Source: Pyrinomonadaceae bacterium
GTDB taxonomy: Bacteria; Acidobacteriota; Blastocatellia; Pyrinomonadales; Pyrinomonadaceae
Direction of reading: 5' to 3'
Assembly: GCA_014380365.1 (NCBI GenBank)
Contig: JACMJZ010000004.1
Location: 62,001-126,000, forward strand
DNA: 64,000 nucleotides
The notes below the pieces were generated by a model, which was not told the origin of the DNA, ran no database searches, and saw nothing but the letters and a program-made list of their open reading frames with translations. Shown in pieces: positions 8,125 through 16,326 of this stretch. Position 1 is the stretch's first letter. Each line of letters starts with the position of its first letter. Both the position numbers and the translations under genes were made by a program.

Positions 8125-9045
8125 TTAGGGACCGATCCGATGCGTTAGGTGAATAGCTCTGGCTACAATGCGCCCGTGGGAACGTATTACTAATCCCTCT
8201 AAGACAATGTAAATAATCAAGGCACCCGAGACCCCAACACGGCCGGGTGTCCCGGAAACAAAGAAGACAGGCACTGCAACGAGTGCCAAAAGTACTATGC
8301 GAATTAAAGCTATTCTCGAAAGTGCGTCTACGTGCGAAGGGTTAAACTTAGACTCAAGTCGATCGAAGTCATTACCCGGTCGGTAAGAAATTGAGTCAGT
8401 CATAAAAGATTGTTTCCGACGGCGGGAGTAACCTCTGGCTAATACGGTAAGAGCTATCGCCAACAAAACACCAGACAGAACAGCGCTTAACTGGGTGCGC
8501 CCTCTTAGAATCGTTGGCGCAAGGAAGACGAAGGAGGAGAGAGCTACGGTAAGATAATAGTCGGTCTCCCACGCGACGCGGCGCTTCCAGGGATGAAGAC
8601 GCTTTCTTTTTGTGACGAGAAAGCCTAAAGTAAAGATAAGGCCCAGGTAAATCAACATCGTGGACCAACTGCCTCTTCCCCGGATAATCAAGTAACTTGC
8701 GAAGAGAAAAAGTGTTAGAAAGAAAATTGTGGCCCTAGCGAATACAGCGGACTTATAGGCCAAACCCTCTCCTTCCAGTCCCCCGCGCACCCAAGTCAGA
8801 ACAAAAACAAAAACACCAGAAACTAAGGTACCGATAACAACAAACCCGAACCCATTTCTATAGCCCTGGGGCACGGTATATTGCTCAATGATTGGCACAA
8901 GGATCAGTATGCTGCAGACTCCCACTGCAAAGCTTATCAGAGCTTTGACAATGCTGTTATTTGATAGTTTGCTGATCAGGAAGTGAGCCAAAGCCGAAAT
9001 CTGGAAGGATACTAATAGGACAAGAATGAATTCTAGCTTAGGCAT
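8125..9045 (-). CDS. Unknown polytopic membrane protein (306 aa)
   Basis: Not recognised. About eight hydrophobic helices are visible, for example FILVLLVSFQISALAHFLI at the N-terminus, ALISFAVGVCSILILVPI and ALIRIVLLALVAVPVFFVSG near the end. A polar loop (YSRRRKQSFMTDSISYRPG) lies at about 210-240. There is no transporter or enzyme signature. It starts with ATG and lies 28 bases upstream of the 182-residue gene, so they are probably co-transcribed. It shares the low GC content of that gene and contrasts with the respiratory genes on both sides. Confidence 0.6.
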   Translation of the reverse strand: MPKLEFILVLLVSFQISALAHFLISKLSNNSIVKALISFAVGVCSILILVPIIEQYTVPQGYRNGFGFVVIGTLVSGVFVFVLTWVRGGLEGEGLAYKSAVFARATIFFLTLFLFASYLIIRGRGSWSTMLIYLGLIFTLGFLVTKRKRLHPWKRRVAWETDYYLTVALSSFVFLAPTILRGRTQLSAVLSGVLLAIALTVLARGYSRRRKQSFMTDSISYRPGNDFDRLESKFNPSHVDALSRIALIRIVLLALVAVPVFFVSGTPGRVGVSGALIIYIVLEGLVIRSHGRIVARAIHLTHRIGP

Positions 9046-9188
9046 AGGCGTGCGAGAGTTAACTTAGTGGAGGTGCCTCCATGTTCAAAACTTCATTACT
9101 AATTGGGCTTATCCGATCTTAGCGTATATACCTAGGCTTGGCTAAAGTCAACCGATAGTACTGGGGCGAGAACATCGATCAGTGTGTG

Positions 9189-9422
9189 TTAACTGGATTT
9201 TTTTCTTTCCGTAGCGGTTTTCTTCCCCTTCTCCGTCAGGGAATAGAAGTCATTTCCCAATTCTTCAAGGAAACCTTCCCTGACCAGTCGCTCGACAGTA
9301 TCGAAGACTCGGGTTCTCGCCTCCGGATCATTGCCACCTGCTTCAAACAGAGTGTGCAAATCAAGCGAGTCTTTTCCCCAATGCCCGAAGCTGCCCAGCA
9401 CCCGCTTTGTTAGTTCGTCCAT
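9189..9422 (-). CDS. Small winged-helix-like protein (77 aa)
   Basis: A 77-residue, mostly helical protein ending in a lysine-rich tail. The segment VFDTVERLVREGFLEELGNDFYSLTEKGKK resembles the recognition helix and wing of small winged-helix proteins (a helix, 'GFL', a short hairpin, then 'LTEKGK'). This fold usually binds DNA but can also bind protein. It starts at ATG, 13 bases after the 122-residue membrane protein, as part of the oxidase-linked series. No autoregulatory site is seen. The assignment is by pattern only. Confidence 0.6.
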   Translation of the reverse strand: MDELTKRVLGSFGHWGKDSLDLHTLFEAGGNDPEARTRVFDTVERLVREGFLEELGNDFYSLTEKGKKTATERKKSS

Positions 9423-9435
9423 AACCCTAACTTCG

Positions 9436-9804
9436 CTACGAGTCTTTCGCCTTCGGGTTCATGTTGGCCATCATTGATTTCACATCGGGAGGAACGGCGC
9501 GGCCTTTTGCGTCCAGCAACGGCGGCGTAGCGGTGGTAGAACCGGCAAGCTGAACAGCCGGCGTCCGCTGTTGCACGCCCAATCGCTTGGCGAAAGGTAT
9601 TGGCAGACGCCCTTCTGAATGCAGATAGAAGAGTGGGTTAACCATGAACAGAAGGGCCATCACGAGGCAGACGGAAATGATGAATAGGTTGTCCGTACTT
9701 AGGAGCGGCGGGTAGAAAAGAGCGGTCACCACGGCGAAAGCGATAAACAAAAGCCCGACTAGTACGCTGATGATGTTCAATAAACCTAGTTCTTTATTCA
9801 TCAA
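9436..9804 (-). CDS. Small two-helix membrane protein in the oxidase cluster
   Basis: A 122-residue protein with two transmembrane helices (IISVLVGLLFIAFAVVTALF and LFIISVCLVMALLFMVNPLF) and a polar C-terminal half with an Ala/Thr/Pro segment. No known domain is recognised. It follows the zinc-ribbon gene on the same strand, after a repeat-containing gap, and belongs by position to the oxidase cluster. The start may be either of two adjacent ATG codons. Confidence 0.6.
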   Translation of the reverse strand: MMNKELGLLNIISVLVGLLFIAFAVVTALFYPPLLSTDNLFIISVCLVMALLFMVNPLFYLHSEGRLPIPFAKRLGVQQRTPAVQLAGSTTATPPLLDAKGRAVPPDVKSMMANMNPKAKDS

Positions 9805-9864
9805 TCGACCTCAATGACAACATAAACCCTCACCATGCGGTTATGAGCCCCGACAAAGGAACAA

Positions 9865-9927
9865 TCCACATAATTACACGAAAAGACACCAAAGGACGTT
9901 CGTGTTAGTGCGTGTGATTTCGTGGAT
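9865..9927. repeat. Short inverted repeat (TCCAC...GTGGA type)
   Basis: The left part reads TCCACATAATTACACGAAAA and the right part GCGTGTGATTTCGTGGA; the two are imperfect complements, with a CGTTCGTGTTAG centre. It occupies the gap between the zinc-ribbon gene and the two-helix membrane protein gene and is unlike the other repeats in the operon. Confidence 0.65.
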
Positions 9928-9985
9928 GGTTCTTTTATCTCCAAAGCTTAACCAAAAACAGAAAGTTGCCGACCTTCCGAGGAGC

Positions 9986-10201
9986 TTAGTGTTTCGCTTT
10001 ACCAACCGGCTTCACCCGCTCCGACATTTCTTCGTAACCACAACGCTCGCATTGCCAAACAGGGAACACCGCGGTGGGATCGCCTGTACTCTGGTAAACT
10101 GCGCGATCAGATGGAATGATCTTGCCGCCACACTGCGGACAGACGCGCCCTCGCGTAGTGCGCTTCTCCACATCGATACGTTGAAGATTTTCCTCAGCCA
10201 T
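9986..10201 (-). CDS. Small zinc-ribbon protein (71 aa)
   Basis: A 71-residue soluble protein with two CxxC knuckles, VCPQCGGK and QCERCGYE, separated by about 27 residues, so one structural zinc site is expected. The ATG at 10201 with a GGTGA stretch just upstream is preferred over a TTG three codons earlier. It sits in the leftward oxidase cluster between the secreted 199-residue protein and the membrane proteins. The role is unknown; a metal-handling or assembly function for the oxidase would be speculation. Confidence 0.7.
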   Translation of the reverse strand: MAEENLQRIDVEKRTTRGRVCPQCGGKIIPSDRAVYQSTGDPTAVFPVWQCERCGYEEMSERVKPVGKAKH

Positions 10202-10232
10202 AATCACCAAAGTCTGAGAGTCACACTAGGTG

Positions 10233-10832
10233 TTAGCCTGGAACTATTGGCCTCGGAACCGGGGCGGGCGCCGGAGTGATCTCAAACGAATCGAAGAAAC
10301 GACCTATATTAGGGCCCCCTTCCCTTCCACCAATCGCAACCAAAACGTACATTCTATTAACCGCATCAAAAGCGCGTACCATACCGCGCGCTGTCGCGAC
10401 GGTAAGTGTGTACTGCCGACCAAAGCGACCCTTCAGGTCGAGGTCTCGCTCGGGCGTAAGTTCCAGCTTGGCACCTGCGGCGCCCATCGATTCGCCCAGC
10501 CCTTCCTTGAAGCCCTTCATGAACTCCTCGAGCCGCGTAGAGGGCGCCATGGCCCCGACCGCGCTGGAGAACTCTTGCATCGCCACCATGTAAAGCATCC
10601 CGCTGGGCTTATCGAAAGCCGTATAGAGGCGCATCTGATAGGTGCTCCCCGCTTGAGGAACTCGATCCGTCTCCTCATCGGGCTTCAATGGCATCCGTAC
10701 GGAAAAACCCTCGCCGGACGGAGCGACGAGCTGCCAATCGCCAGACCCCTGGGCAAATGCGGACGTCTGCGCTGCGAACAAGGCACCCAGCAGAACAGCG
10801 ACGGCAACTAGATGGATTCGCGAGTTGTTCAT
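10233..10832 (-). CDS. Exported protein of unknown function (199 aa)
   Basis: Residues 1-28 form a Sec signal peptide with hydrophobic core HLVAVAVLLGALFAAQTSAFA and a likely cleavage at AFA-Q. The mature part (~170 residues) is beta/alpha and contains FSVRMPLKPDEETDRV, then QMRLYTAFD and YVLVAIGG. This resembles periplasmic proteins that have a PsbP/Mog1-like alpha-beta fold, but the match is by pattern only. It is ten bases downstream of the CxxC membrane protein and continues the oxidase operon. A periplasmic role in oxidase assembly is possible from context. Confidence 0.6.
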   Translation of the reverse strand: MNNSRIHLVAVAVLLGALFAAQTSAFAQGSGDWQLVAPSGEGFSVRMPLKPDEETDRVPQAGSTYQMRLYTAFDKPSGMLYMVAMQEFSSAVGAMAPSTRLEEFMKGFKEGLGESMGAAGAKLELTPERDLDLKGRFGRQYTLTVATARGMVRAFDAVNRMYVLVAIGGREGGPNIGRFFDSFEITPAPAPVPRPIVPG

Positions 10833-10842
10833 GTCAGGACCG

Positions 10843-11100
10843 TTACGTCTCCGTATCGTCTTCAGCCGCTCGATAACGTTTCAGGGCAATAAAGATGGAG
10901 CAGAAGATGGTAACCGGAGGAATCAGGAGAACCAGCACCCCAATATTGAAATTTCGGATGAACAAAGCATTGTTCGAGCCAGCGAGCGCGGTCTTGCACA
11001 TGCCGCATTGCGCAAGGCCAGTTGCTTCCCACGCCAACGCTGCTGCCAGCGCAAGACACGCAGCCAAACAGAAACTCGTTTTTCGCAAAGTCATCATCAA
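10843..11100 (-). CDS. Small CxxC membrane protein coupled to oxidase subunit IV
   Basis: An 85-residue protein with an N-terminal signal or helix (FCLAACLALAAALAWEATG), then QCGMCK, then a transmembrane helix (NIGVLVLLIPPVTIFCSIFI) and a charged tail. The CxxC would face the periplasm after export, which would suit copper or thiol chemistry. Its ATG overlaps the stop of the subunit IV gene by four bases, so translation is probably coupled. No named family is recognised. A copper-delivery role for the oxidase is an inference from position and the CxxC. Confidence 0.65.
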   Translation of the reverse strand: MMMTLRKTSFCLAACLALAAALAWEATGLAQCGMCKTALAGSNNALFIRNFNIGVLVLLIPPVTIFCSIFIALKRYRAAEDDTET

Positions 11101-11450
11101 TGACTCTCAGCCGGCGCGGGCGGCGTCTCTTTAAACTTGTAGCGCAAGTCAGACGACCGAAAGCTGTCAGGGAAGAACACAAAAAGCAGGCAGATGCAGA
11201 TCACCAGCATCGGCACGATAGTCAGAATCAGACTCAGGCGCTCAAACTTCAAGTGCATGAAGTAAGCCACGATCAGCGCTGCTTTGACAATTGAAAGCCC
11301 AAGCAGGATGGACAGCATGACGAGAGTCGACATTGGTTTATAAGCCAGTCCGATCTCGATCAGCGTCAGCACCACCAGCCAAACCCAAATCGAGGTGAAC
11401 AGCTTGTTGCTGCCGGCAAAATGTTCATGATCTTCCACGTGTGCGCTCAT
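11097..11450 (-). CDS. ctaF: Cytochrome c oxidase subunit IV (prokaryotic type)
   Basis: A 117-residue protein with three transmembrane helices, the usual layout of bacterial oxidase subunit IV (CtaF/CoxD). Visible segments are SIWVWLVVLTLIEIGLAY, ILLGLSIVKAALIVAYFMHL and LTIVPMLVICICLLFVFF; YFMHLKFE is a family-typical loop. The ATG at 11450 is chosen because AGGAGGA lies eight bases upstream; a longer frame from 11489 would overlap the subunit III gene. It overlaps the next gene by four bases. The protein stabilises the oxidase complex and carries no metal. Confidence 0.85.
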   Translation of the reverse strand: MSAHVEDHEHFAGSNKLFTSIWVWLVVLTLIEIGLAYKPMSTLVMLSILLGLSIVKAALIVAYFMHLKFERLSLILTIVPMLVICICLLFVFFPDSFRSSDLRYKFKETPPAPAESH

Positions 11451-11475
11451 CAGTGTTTCCTCCTGAGTCCGGGCT

Positions 11476-12147
11476 TCAGTGTCCATCAATATGAACCGAC
11501 ATGATATAGATCAACGGGAACACAAACATCCAGACAAGATCTACGAAGTGCCAGTAAAGACCGCTAATCTCGACGTCCTCGTGCTTCAGCTTCTTGACCC
11601 GCGCCGCTACGACCGTCAGATAAATCGCACCAGTGAAGACGTGAAACATGTGTAAGCCGGTGATGGCGAAAAATGTGGCGCCGAACAAGGGCGATGGCAA
11701 CGTGCCGTCAGCAGCCGTGTACTGCGTTACCCATTCGGCTGGTAGTGCAAATGGCGTGAGCCCCTGGTGAATCAGATGGTTCCACTCGTACAAGTGGAGC
11801 ACCAGGAATGCGATGCCGAAGAAGATAGTAATCAGAATCCATTTCCGCGTAGCCTTCCAGTCTCCCCGGCTCGATGCGGAAACGCCAAAGACCATCGTCA
11901 GGCTCGACGAGAGCAAGCAAAAAGTCATCAGTGAAGAAAAAAGGATGCTTGGATTAAAATGAAACGGCGTGGGCCAGACGTTTGACGCGCGCAGATAGCT
12001 ATAGCCAATCAGCAGTGCGGAAAAAGTCAATGAGTCGGAAACAATGAACAACCACATTCCGAGCTTGCGATGACCGACGCGATACGGGTGCACCCCGCCA
12101 TCCCAGTCGGCCGCCGGAAAATGTACTGCGCGTGCTTCAGTACTCAC
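11476..12147 (-). CDS. ctaE: Heme-copper oxidase subunit III, paralogue 1
   Basis: A 223-residue subunit III with seven hydrophobic helices and the typical last-helix motif SGLYWHFVDLVWMFVFPLIY. Residues LGMWLFIVSDSLTFSALL mark helix 1, and GLHMFHVFTGAIYL is the conserved His-rich helix. Subunit III supports proton uptake and stability of subunit I. It follows two other subunit III genes on the same strand; this copy is the most divergent of the three and keeps the longest loop (EWVTQYTAADGTLPSP), as in canonical seven-helix subunits. Confidence 0.9.
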   Translation of the reverse strand: MSTEARAVHFPAADWDGGVHPYRVGHRKLGMWLFIVSDSLTFSALLIGYSYLRASNVWPTPFHFNPSILFSSLMTFCLLSSSLTMVFGVSASSRGDWKATRKWILITIFFGIAFLVLHLYEWNHLIHQGLTPFALPAEWVTQYTAADGTLPSPLFGATFFAITGLHMFHVFTGAIYLTVVAARVKKLKHEDVEISGLYWHFVDLVWMFVFPLIYIMSVHIDGH

Positions 12148-12187
12148 CTGTCACCTCCCAAAGAATGAAGTCTCCGAAAACTTTCTG

Positions 12188-12790
12188 CTACGAGCGCCAA
12201 AAGAACAACAACACGAACAGGTAGATCCACAAGAGATCCAGGAAATGCCAGTAGAACGTGACCGCATCCGCCGCGGCCTGGCCCTTCGCAATTGCGAATT
12301 CACTATCGCCGCCAGATCTGGTGCGCAATGAGATGAACAATAAAGCAATCAGCCCTCCCACGAGATGTACCCCGTGCGTGGCAGTCAAAACGTAGAAGAA
12401 AGAGCTGTGCGGGTTACTCGAAACATAAATTCCCTGTTGCACGAGTTGCCGCCAGGCGAACAGCTGCGATAACAGAAATGCGAAACCCAGGGCAGCGCTG
12501 ATCAGCAACCAACGCCGGTAGGCGGTCGGGGATTCTCGCTTCAACTTACGGCGAGCGGTCTCGAGCGTGCCGCTGCCAATGATGATGAGCGCGGTACTCA
12601 ACCAAAGGACCCGCGGCACGTTGAGCGGCTGCCAGTCACTCGACGAGCCTGCCCGAACGATGTAGGCACTCGTCAACGCCGTAAACATCATCAGAATCGA
12701 CGCCAGCGCGACCCACATCCCAATCCGATAGCGGTTTGCAGAAGACTTAGCAGTTTGTATCACCCTGGCCTTTTCAACTACAGCAACCAT
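12188..12790 (-). CDS. Heme-copper oxidase subunit III, paralogue 2
   Basis: A 200-residue five-helix type subunit III. It has YRIGMWVALASILMMFTALT at helix 1, SNPHSSFFYVLTATHGVHL in the central His helix, and FYWHFLDLLWIYLFVLLFFW at the end. It is clearly a close relative of the gene just upstream (12800-13489), sharing the GIYxxSNPHSSFFY and AYIV motifs, so the two arose by tandem duplication. The ATG start lies ten bases downstream of the previous stop. Having two short and one long subunit III in one operon is unusual. Confidence 0.9.
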   Translation of the reverse strand: MVAVVEKARVIQTAKSSANRYRIGMWVALASILMMFTALTSAYIVRAGSSSDWQPLNVPRVLWLSTALIIIGSGTLETARRKLKRESPTAYRRWLLISAALGFAFLLSQLFAWRQLVQQGIYVSSNPHSSFFYVLTATHGVHLVGGLIALLFISLRTRSGGDSEFAIAKGQAAADAVTFYWHFLDLLWIYLFVLLFFWRS

Positions 12791-12799
12791 ACCTTCTAT

Positions 12800-13489
12800 T
12801 TATCTCCACACCAGCAAGAGTAACAACAACCAGATCCAGACTGCGTCCATAACATGCCAGTAAAGCGAAACCACGCTCGCGGACGCCTGCGATCGCGGAG
12901 TGCCCAGCTCGTAGGTGTTGCGTGACCGAACAACCAGAAAGAGCAGCGCAATTATTCCTCCCAGCACGTGGGCCCCATGAACGCCGGTAAACAGGTAGAA
13001 AAAGGAACTATGCGGATTACTTGCCAGATAGATTCCCTGCGCCCTGAGTTCCCGCCAAGCCATCAACTGAGTTACAAGAAAGGTCAGGCCAAAGAGCAAG
13101 GTCACCGCAAGCCACTGCGCGTACTGACGCTGCCTGCCGTCTTTCAAATACCGTCGAGCTACTTCAAAAGTGGCGCTGCTAACTACTATCGCGCTTGTGC
13201 TCCAAAAGAACATCCGCGGGACTGCAATGGACGCCCACTCTTCGCCGCCGGAAAGGACGATGTAGGCGCTTGAGAGCGCCGCAAACATCATTACAATCGC
13301 TGCAAGCAGCACCCACATCGCGATGCGATATGCTGCCGGCGAAAACTTTCTTCGCTGATTTCCCTCGCCCTTCTGCCGCCACCCGTTTTCACCTGGGCCT
13401 CTGCCGTTCGGTCCCGGAGGCTTTGGACCTCCGCTGACTTGAGCCTCTTTCCTGCTCGTGGACCTAGTGCCGGTGGCCGTTGTGGCCAT
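12800..13489 (-). CDS. Heme-copper oxidase subunit III, paralogue 3
   Basis: A 229-residue subunit III with a ~50-residue hydrophilic N-terminal extension rich in Gly, Pro and Arg (GGPKPPGPNGRGPGENG) before helix 1 (YRIAMWVLLAAIVMMFAALS). The His helix is SNPHSSFFYLFTGVHGAHV and the C-terminus is LYWHVMDAVWIWLLLLLLVW. The ATG is supported by AAGGAG nine bases upstream and overlaps the end of the subunit I gene by 26 bases, so translation is coupled to it. It is the tandem partner of the 12188-12790 gene. The disordered N-terminus is not typical of the family. Confidence 0.9.
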   Translation of the reverse strand: MATTATGTRSTSRKEAQVSGGPKPPGPNGRGPGENGWRQKGEGNQRRKFSPAAYRIAMWVLLAAIVMMFAALSSAYIVLSGGEEWASIAVPRMFFWSTSAIVVSSATFEVARRYLKDGRQRQYAQWLAVTLLFGLTFLVTQLMAWRELRAQGIYLASNPHSSFFYLFTGVHGAHVLGGIIALLFLVVRSRNTYELGTPRSQASASVVSLYWHVMDAVWIWLLLLLLVWR

Positions 13490-15320
13490 TCCCTGCTCCT
13501 TCAGTTGCGGGCACCGTACCCGGCTCCGGCTCGGTCTGCATTATGAAATCGTTTGGCGCACCCGGCACCGCAAACTCATAAGGGCCGCGGTAAACAGTCG
13601 GTATCACGCCGGCAAAATTGTCATGCGGCGGCGGGCTGGGCGTAATCCACTCCAGCGTCGTCGCCTCCCAGGGGTTCGCACCCGACTTCTCGCCCTTGAA
13701 TATGCTCCAAACCAGATTGAAGTAGAAAAGGATCTGGGCGAACACAGTCGCGATGGCGGCTATGGAAACGAAGACCACCAGCGGATGCAACGTGGCCAGG
13801 AATTCGTACTCCGTAAACTGCGCGAAACGGCGCGGCATGCCGACGATACCCATGGTGTGCATGGGCACGAAGATGCAATAAACTCCGACGAAGGTTATCC
13901 AGAAATGGATCCTGCCGAGGCGTTCACTCATCATGCGGCCGAACATCTTGGGGAACCAGAAGTAAGTCGCCGCAAACATGCCGAAGATCGAGGCCACACC
14001 CATCACCAGGTGGAAATGCGCGGTCACGAAATACGTATCGTGCATCGGCAAGTCGAGCGAGCTTTGGCCGAGCACGAGGCCCGTGATTCCCCCGGCAACG
14101 AATAAGGAAACAAATCCAATCGCAAACAGCATGGGCGTGGTGAAACGAATCCTTGCGCCCCACAACGTACCCAGCCAGTTAAACGTCTTAACTGCCGAGG
14201 GCACGCCGATCGAAAGCGTCAGAATCGAAAAGGTCATCGCCGAATAGGGACTCATGCCGCTGATGAACATGTGATGGCCCCAGACAAAAAACCCGAGTAA
14301 TCCGATGGCGAAGATCGCAAACACCATGGCGCGGTAACCAAACACAGGTTTGCGCGCGAAGGTCGAAAGGATGTGCGACGTGGCGCCCATGCCCGGAAGG
14401 ATCGCAATGTAAACTTCCGGATGCCCGAAGAACCAAAACAGGTGCTGCCAGAGGATTGGCGAGCCGCCCGTATGTATCGGGAAATTAGCCGACGCCCCGG
14501 AAAGTTCTCCACCAATGTAGAGTCCGCCCGGAATAAAGAAGCTCGTGCCGGCGGTTCGATCGAGCAAAAGCAGTACACCGCCACCGAGGAGGACCGGGAA
14601 AGACAGCAACGCCAGCACGGCGGTCGTAAACCAGGCCCAACAGGTCAACGGCATGCGCATCAGCGACATTCCAGGAGCGCGCATGTTGAGCAGCGTCGTG
14701 ATGAAGTTGAGCGCGCCGAGCAATGAACCCACGCAGAAGATCGCGATGCTGATAATCCATAGGTTCATGCCCATTCCCTGGCCGGGCCCGGAGTTCGGCA
14801 GCGCACTTAGCGGCGCGTAACCCGTCCATCCTCCAATAGGGCCAACTGTAGACTCCGCTCCTGAGAAGAAGATTGCCGCAAGAATTACGACAAACCCGAC
14901 AAAGGTGACCCAAAACGACAGCATGTTCAGCACGGGAAACGCCATGTCTTCGGCGCCAATTTGGATCGGCAGAAAGTAGTTACCGAAACCGCCCTGCGGC
15001 GCGGTGGTCAGCACAAAGAAAACCATGATGGTTCCGTGCATCGTAACCAGTGACAGGTAGAATTCCGGCGTCATCATGCCGTCCGGCGCACCACCCGGAA
15101 ACAGCGTTCCGAGTATCGGCCAATTGGTTCCGGGCCAGGACAGATTCATGCGCATCAGCACGGACATCGTCATGCCCACGAGCACCGCAACCAGGGCCAA
15201 AATGATGTACTGGATGCCGATGACCTTGTGATCCAGGCTGAAGATGTACTTACGAATGAAGCTGGTGGGCGGCTCGTGCCGGTGCACTGCTCCGTGCGTT
15301 TCGTGCGTTTCTCCTGACAT
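13464..15320 (-). CDS. ctaD: Cytochrome c oxidase subunit I
   Basis: A 618-residue, at least 12-helix catalytic subunit that reduces O2 to water and pumps protons. FWFFGHPEVYIAILPGMG holds the CuB ligand His, the cross-linked Tyr and the Glu of A1-type oxidases. HHMFISGM supplies two further CuB His, and HDTYFVTAHFHLVMG carries the heme a3 and heme a ligands. An N-terminal His-rich cytoplasmic lead (ETHETHGAVHRHEPP) and a C-terminal tail (GNGHNGHRH) may bind metal. The ATG at 15320 has GAGGAG upstream. It lies between subunit II and the subunit III genes, the standard order. Confidence 0.97.
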   Translation of the reverse strand: MSGETHETHGAVHRHEPPTSFIRKYIFSLDHKVIGIQYIILALVAVLVGMTMSVLMRMNLSWPGTNWPILGTLFPGGAPDGMMTPEFYLSLVTMHGTIMVFFVLTTAPQGGFGNYFLPIQIGAEDMAFPVLNMLSFWVTFVGFVVILAAIFFSGAESTVGPIGGWTGYAPLSALPNSGPGQGMGMNLWIISIAIFCVGSLLGALNFITTLLNMRAPGMSLMRMPLTCWAWFTTAVLALLSFPVLLGGGVLLLLDRTAGTSFFIPGGLYIGGELSGASANFPIHTGGSPILWQHLFWFFGHPEVYIAILPGMGATSHILSTFARKPVFGYRAMVFAIFAIGLLGFFVWGHHMFISGMSPYSAMTFSILTLSIGVPSAVKTFNWLGTLWGARIRFTTPMLFAIGFVSLFVAGGITGLVLGQSSLDLPMHDTYFVTAHFHLVMGVASIFGMFAATYFWFPKMFGRMMSERLGRIHFWITFVGVYCIFVPMHTMGIVGMPRRFAQFTEYEFLATLHPLVVFVSIAAIATVFAQILFYFNLVWSIFKGEKSGANPWEATTLEWITPSPPPHDNFAGVIPTVYRGPYEFAVPGAPNDFIMQTEPEPGTVPATEGAGNGHNGHRH

Positions 15321-15360
15321 CCGCTATCTCCTCGTGGTAAAGCCCGAATTTGCTAAGTCG

Positions 15361-16209
15361 TTAGTAAGCCGTGGGCAATTTGTATTTCGCCAGCAACTCC
15401 GTCATGCGCGTTTGAAACTGATCCTGTGGCAAGCCCATCAACGCCGTATGTTCGTCCGTAGGCAGAACCAACATGAAACTTCTCATCTTAAAGTGGAGTT
15501 GTCCGCAAAGTTCGGCGCAGGCTAGTTCATACTTGCCCGGCGTGTTTGCCGTGAAGTGCACACGAATAGCCATGCCCGGGACCAGGTCCTGCTTGAATCT
15601 CAGTTGGGGAACCCAGAAGTTGTGAATCACGTCCTTCGATCGAAGGGTCAGCTCCACGGGCCGGCCGGCAGGAATCGCAATCACACTGTGGACCGCATCA
15701 TCTTTGGCGCTGGGATCCGCCTCGTCGATGCCGATGAAGTTAAGCGCCGAGTCGTCGATGAGGGTTGGGTGCGTGCGGCCCAAAACTCCGTCGGTGCCGG
15801 CGTAGTGGAAGTTCCACTGAAATTGCTGCGCGACGACTTCTACCTTGAACGCGCCAGCCGGTGCCTCGTTGAATCTGAGTGACGCCCAGACGCTCTGGCC
15901 CATGACGGCAAGTCCGATGAAGATCACCGCGGTCACAATCGTCCAGACAACTTCGAGGCGATTGCTCCCATGCGTGTACATCGCGCGATCACTCTGACCC
16001 CGGTCCCGGTATTTCCAGACCATCCAACCGAGGCCCACCTGGGCCGCCGTGAAGGAAAGGCCCACGACAATGATCGTCAGCAGGAACTGACTGTCGAGCG
16101 CAGGCGCGTGTTCTGAAATGGCGGTCGGAAACCACCACTTCTTGACGAAAAAGAGACCGACTGAACCTACAGTCAGAAGCCAGATGATAACCGCCAGAGC
16201 TCGTCCCAT
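15361..16209 (-). CDS. ctaC: Cytochrome c oxidase subunit II (CuA, no fused cytochrome c)
   Basis: A 282-residue subunit with two N-terminal transmembrane helices (LAVIIWLLTVGSVGLFFV and LLTIIVVGLSFTAAQVGLGW) and a periplasmic cupredoxin domain. The CuA site is visible as CAELCGQLHFKM (two Cys, His, Met), with an earlier His in HNFWVPQL. Unlike caa3 enzymes it has no CXXCH domain at the C-terminus, so an external electron donor is needed; the octaheme cytochrome and the copper lipoprotein upstream are candidates. The ATG has AAGGAG upstream. It is the first oxidase structural gene after the heme A synthesis genes. Confidence 0.95.
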   Translation of the reverse strand: MGRALAVIIWLLTVGSVGLFFVKKWWFPTAISEHAPALDSQFLLTIIVVGLSFTAAQVGLGWMVWKYRDRGQSDRAMYTHGSNRLEVVWTIVTAVIFIGLAVMGQSVWASLRFNEAPAGAFKVEVVAQQFQWNFHYAGTDGVLGRTHPTLIDDSALNFIGIDEADPSAKDDAVHSVIAIPAGRPVELTLRSKDVIHNFWVPQLRFKQDLVPGMAIRVHFTANTPGKYELACAELCGQLHFKMRSFMLVLPTDEHTALMGLPQDQFQTRMTELLAKYKLPTAY

Positions 16210-16225
16210 CGGTTAGATCTCCTTG

Positions 16226-16326
16226 TGGTAAATAGTGAATGGTAAATAGTAAATAGTTAAGAAATCTTTTCGTTGAGAACAGAGGAACGCGGCGGCGCGT
16301 TTTCCATTCACTATTTACTATTCACC
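16226..16326. repeat. TGGTAAATAGTGAAT-type inverted repeat in the ctaB-ctaC gap
   Basis: The left arm at 16226-16256 contains GGTAAATAGTGAAT and GGTAAATAGTAAATAG. The right arm at 16302-16326 (CCATTCACTATTTACTATTC) is its complement. The ctaB stop codon (16322-16324) lies inside the right arm. A related TTTACCATTT stretch precedes coaD near 32240. Confidence 0.75.
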
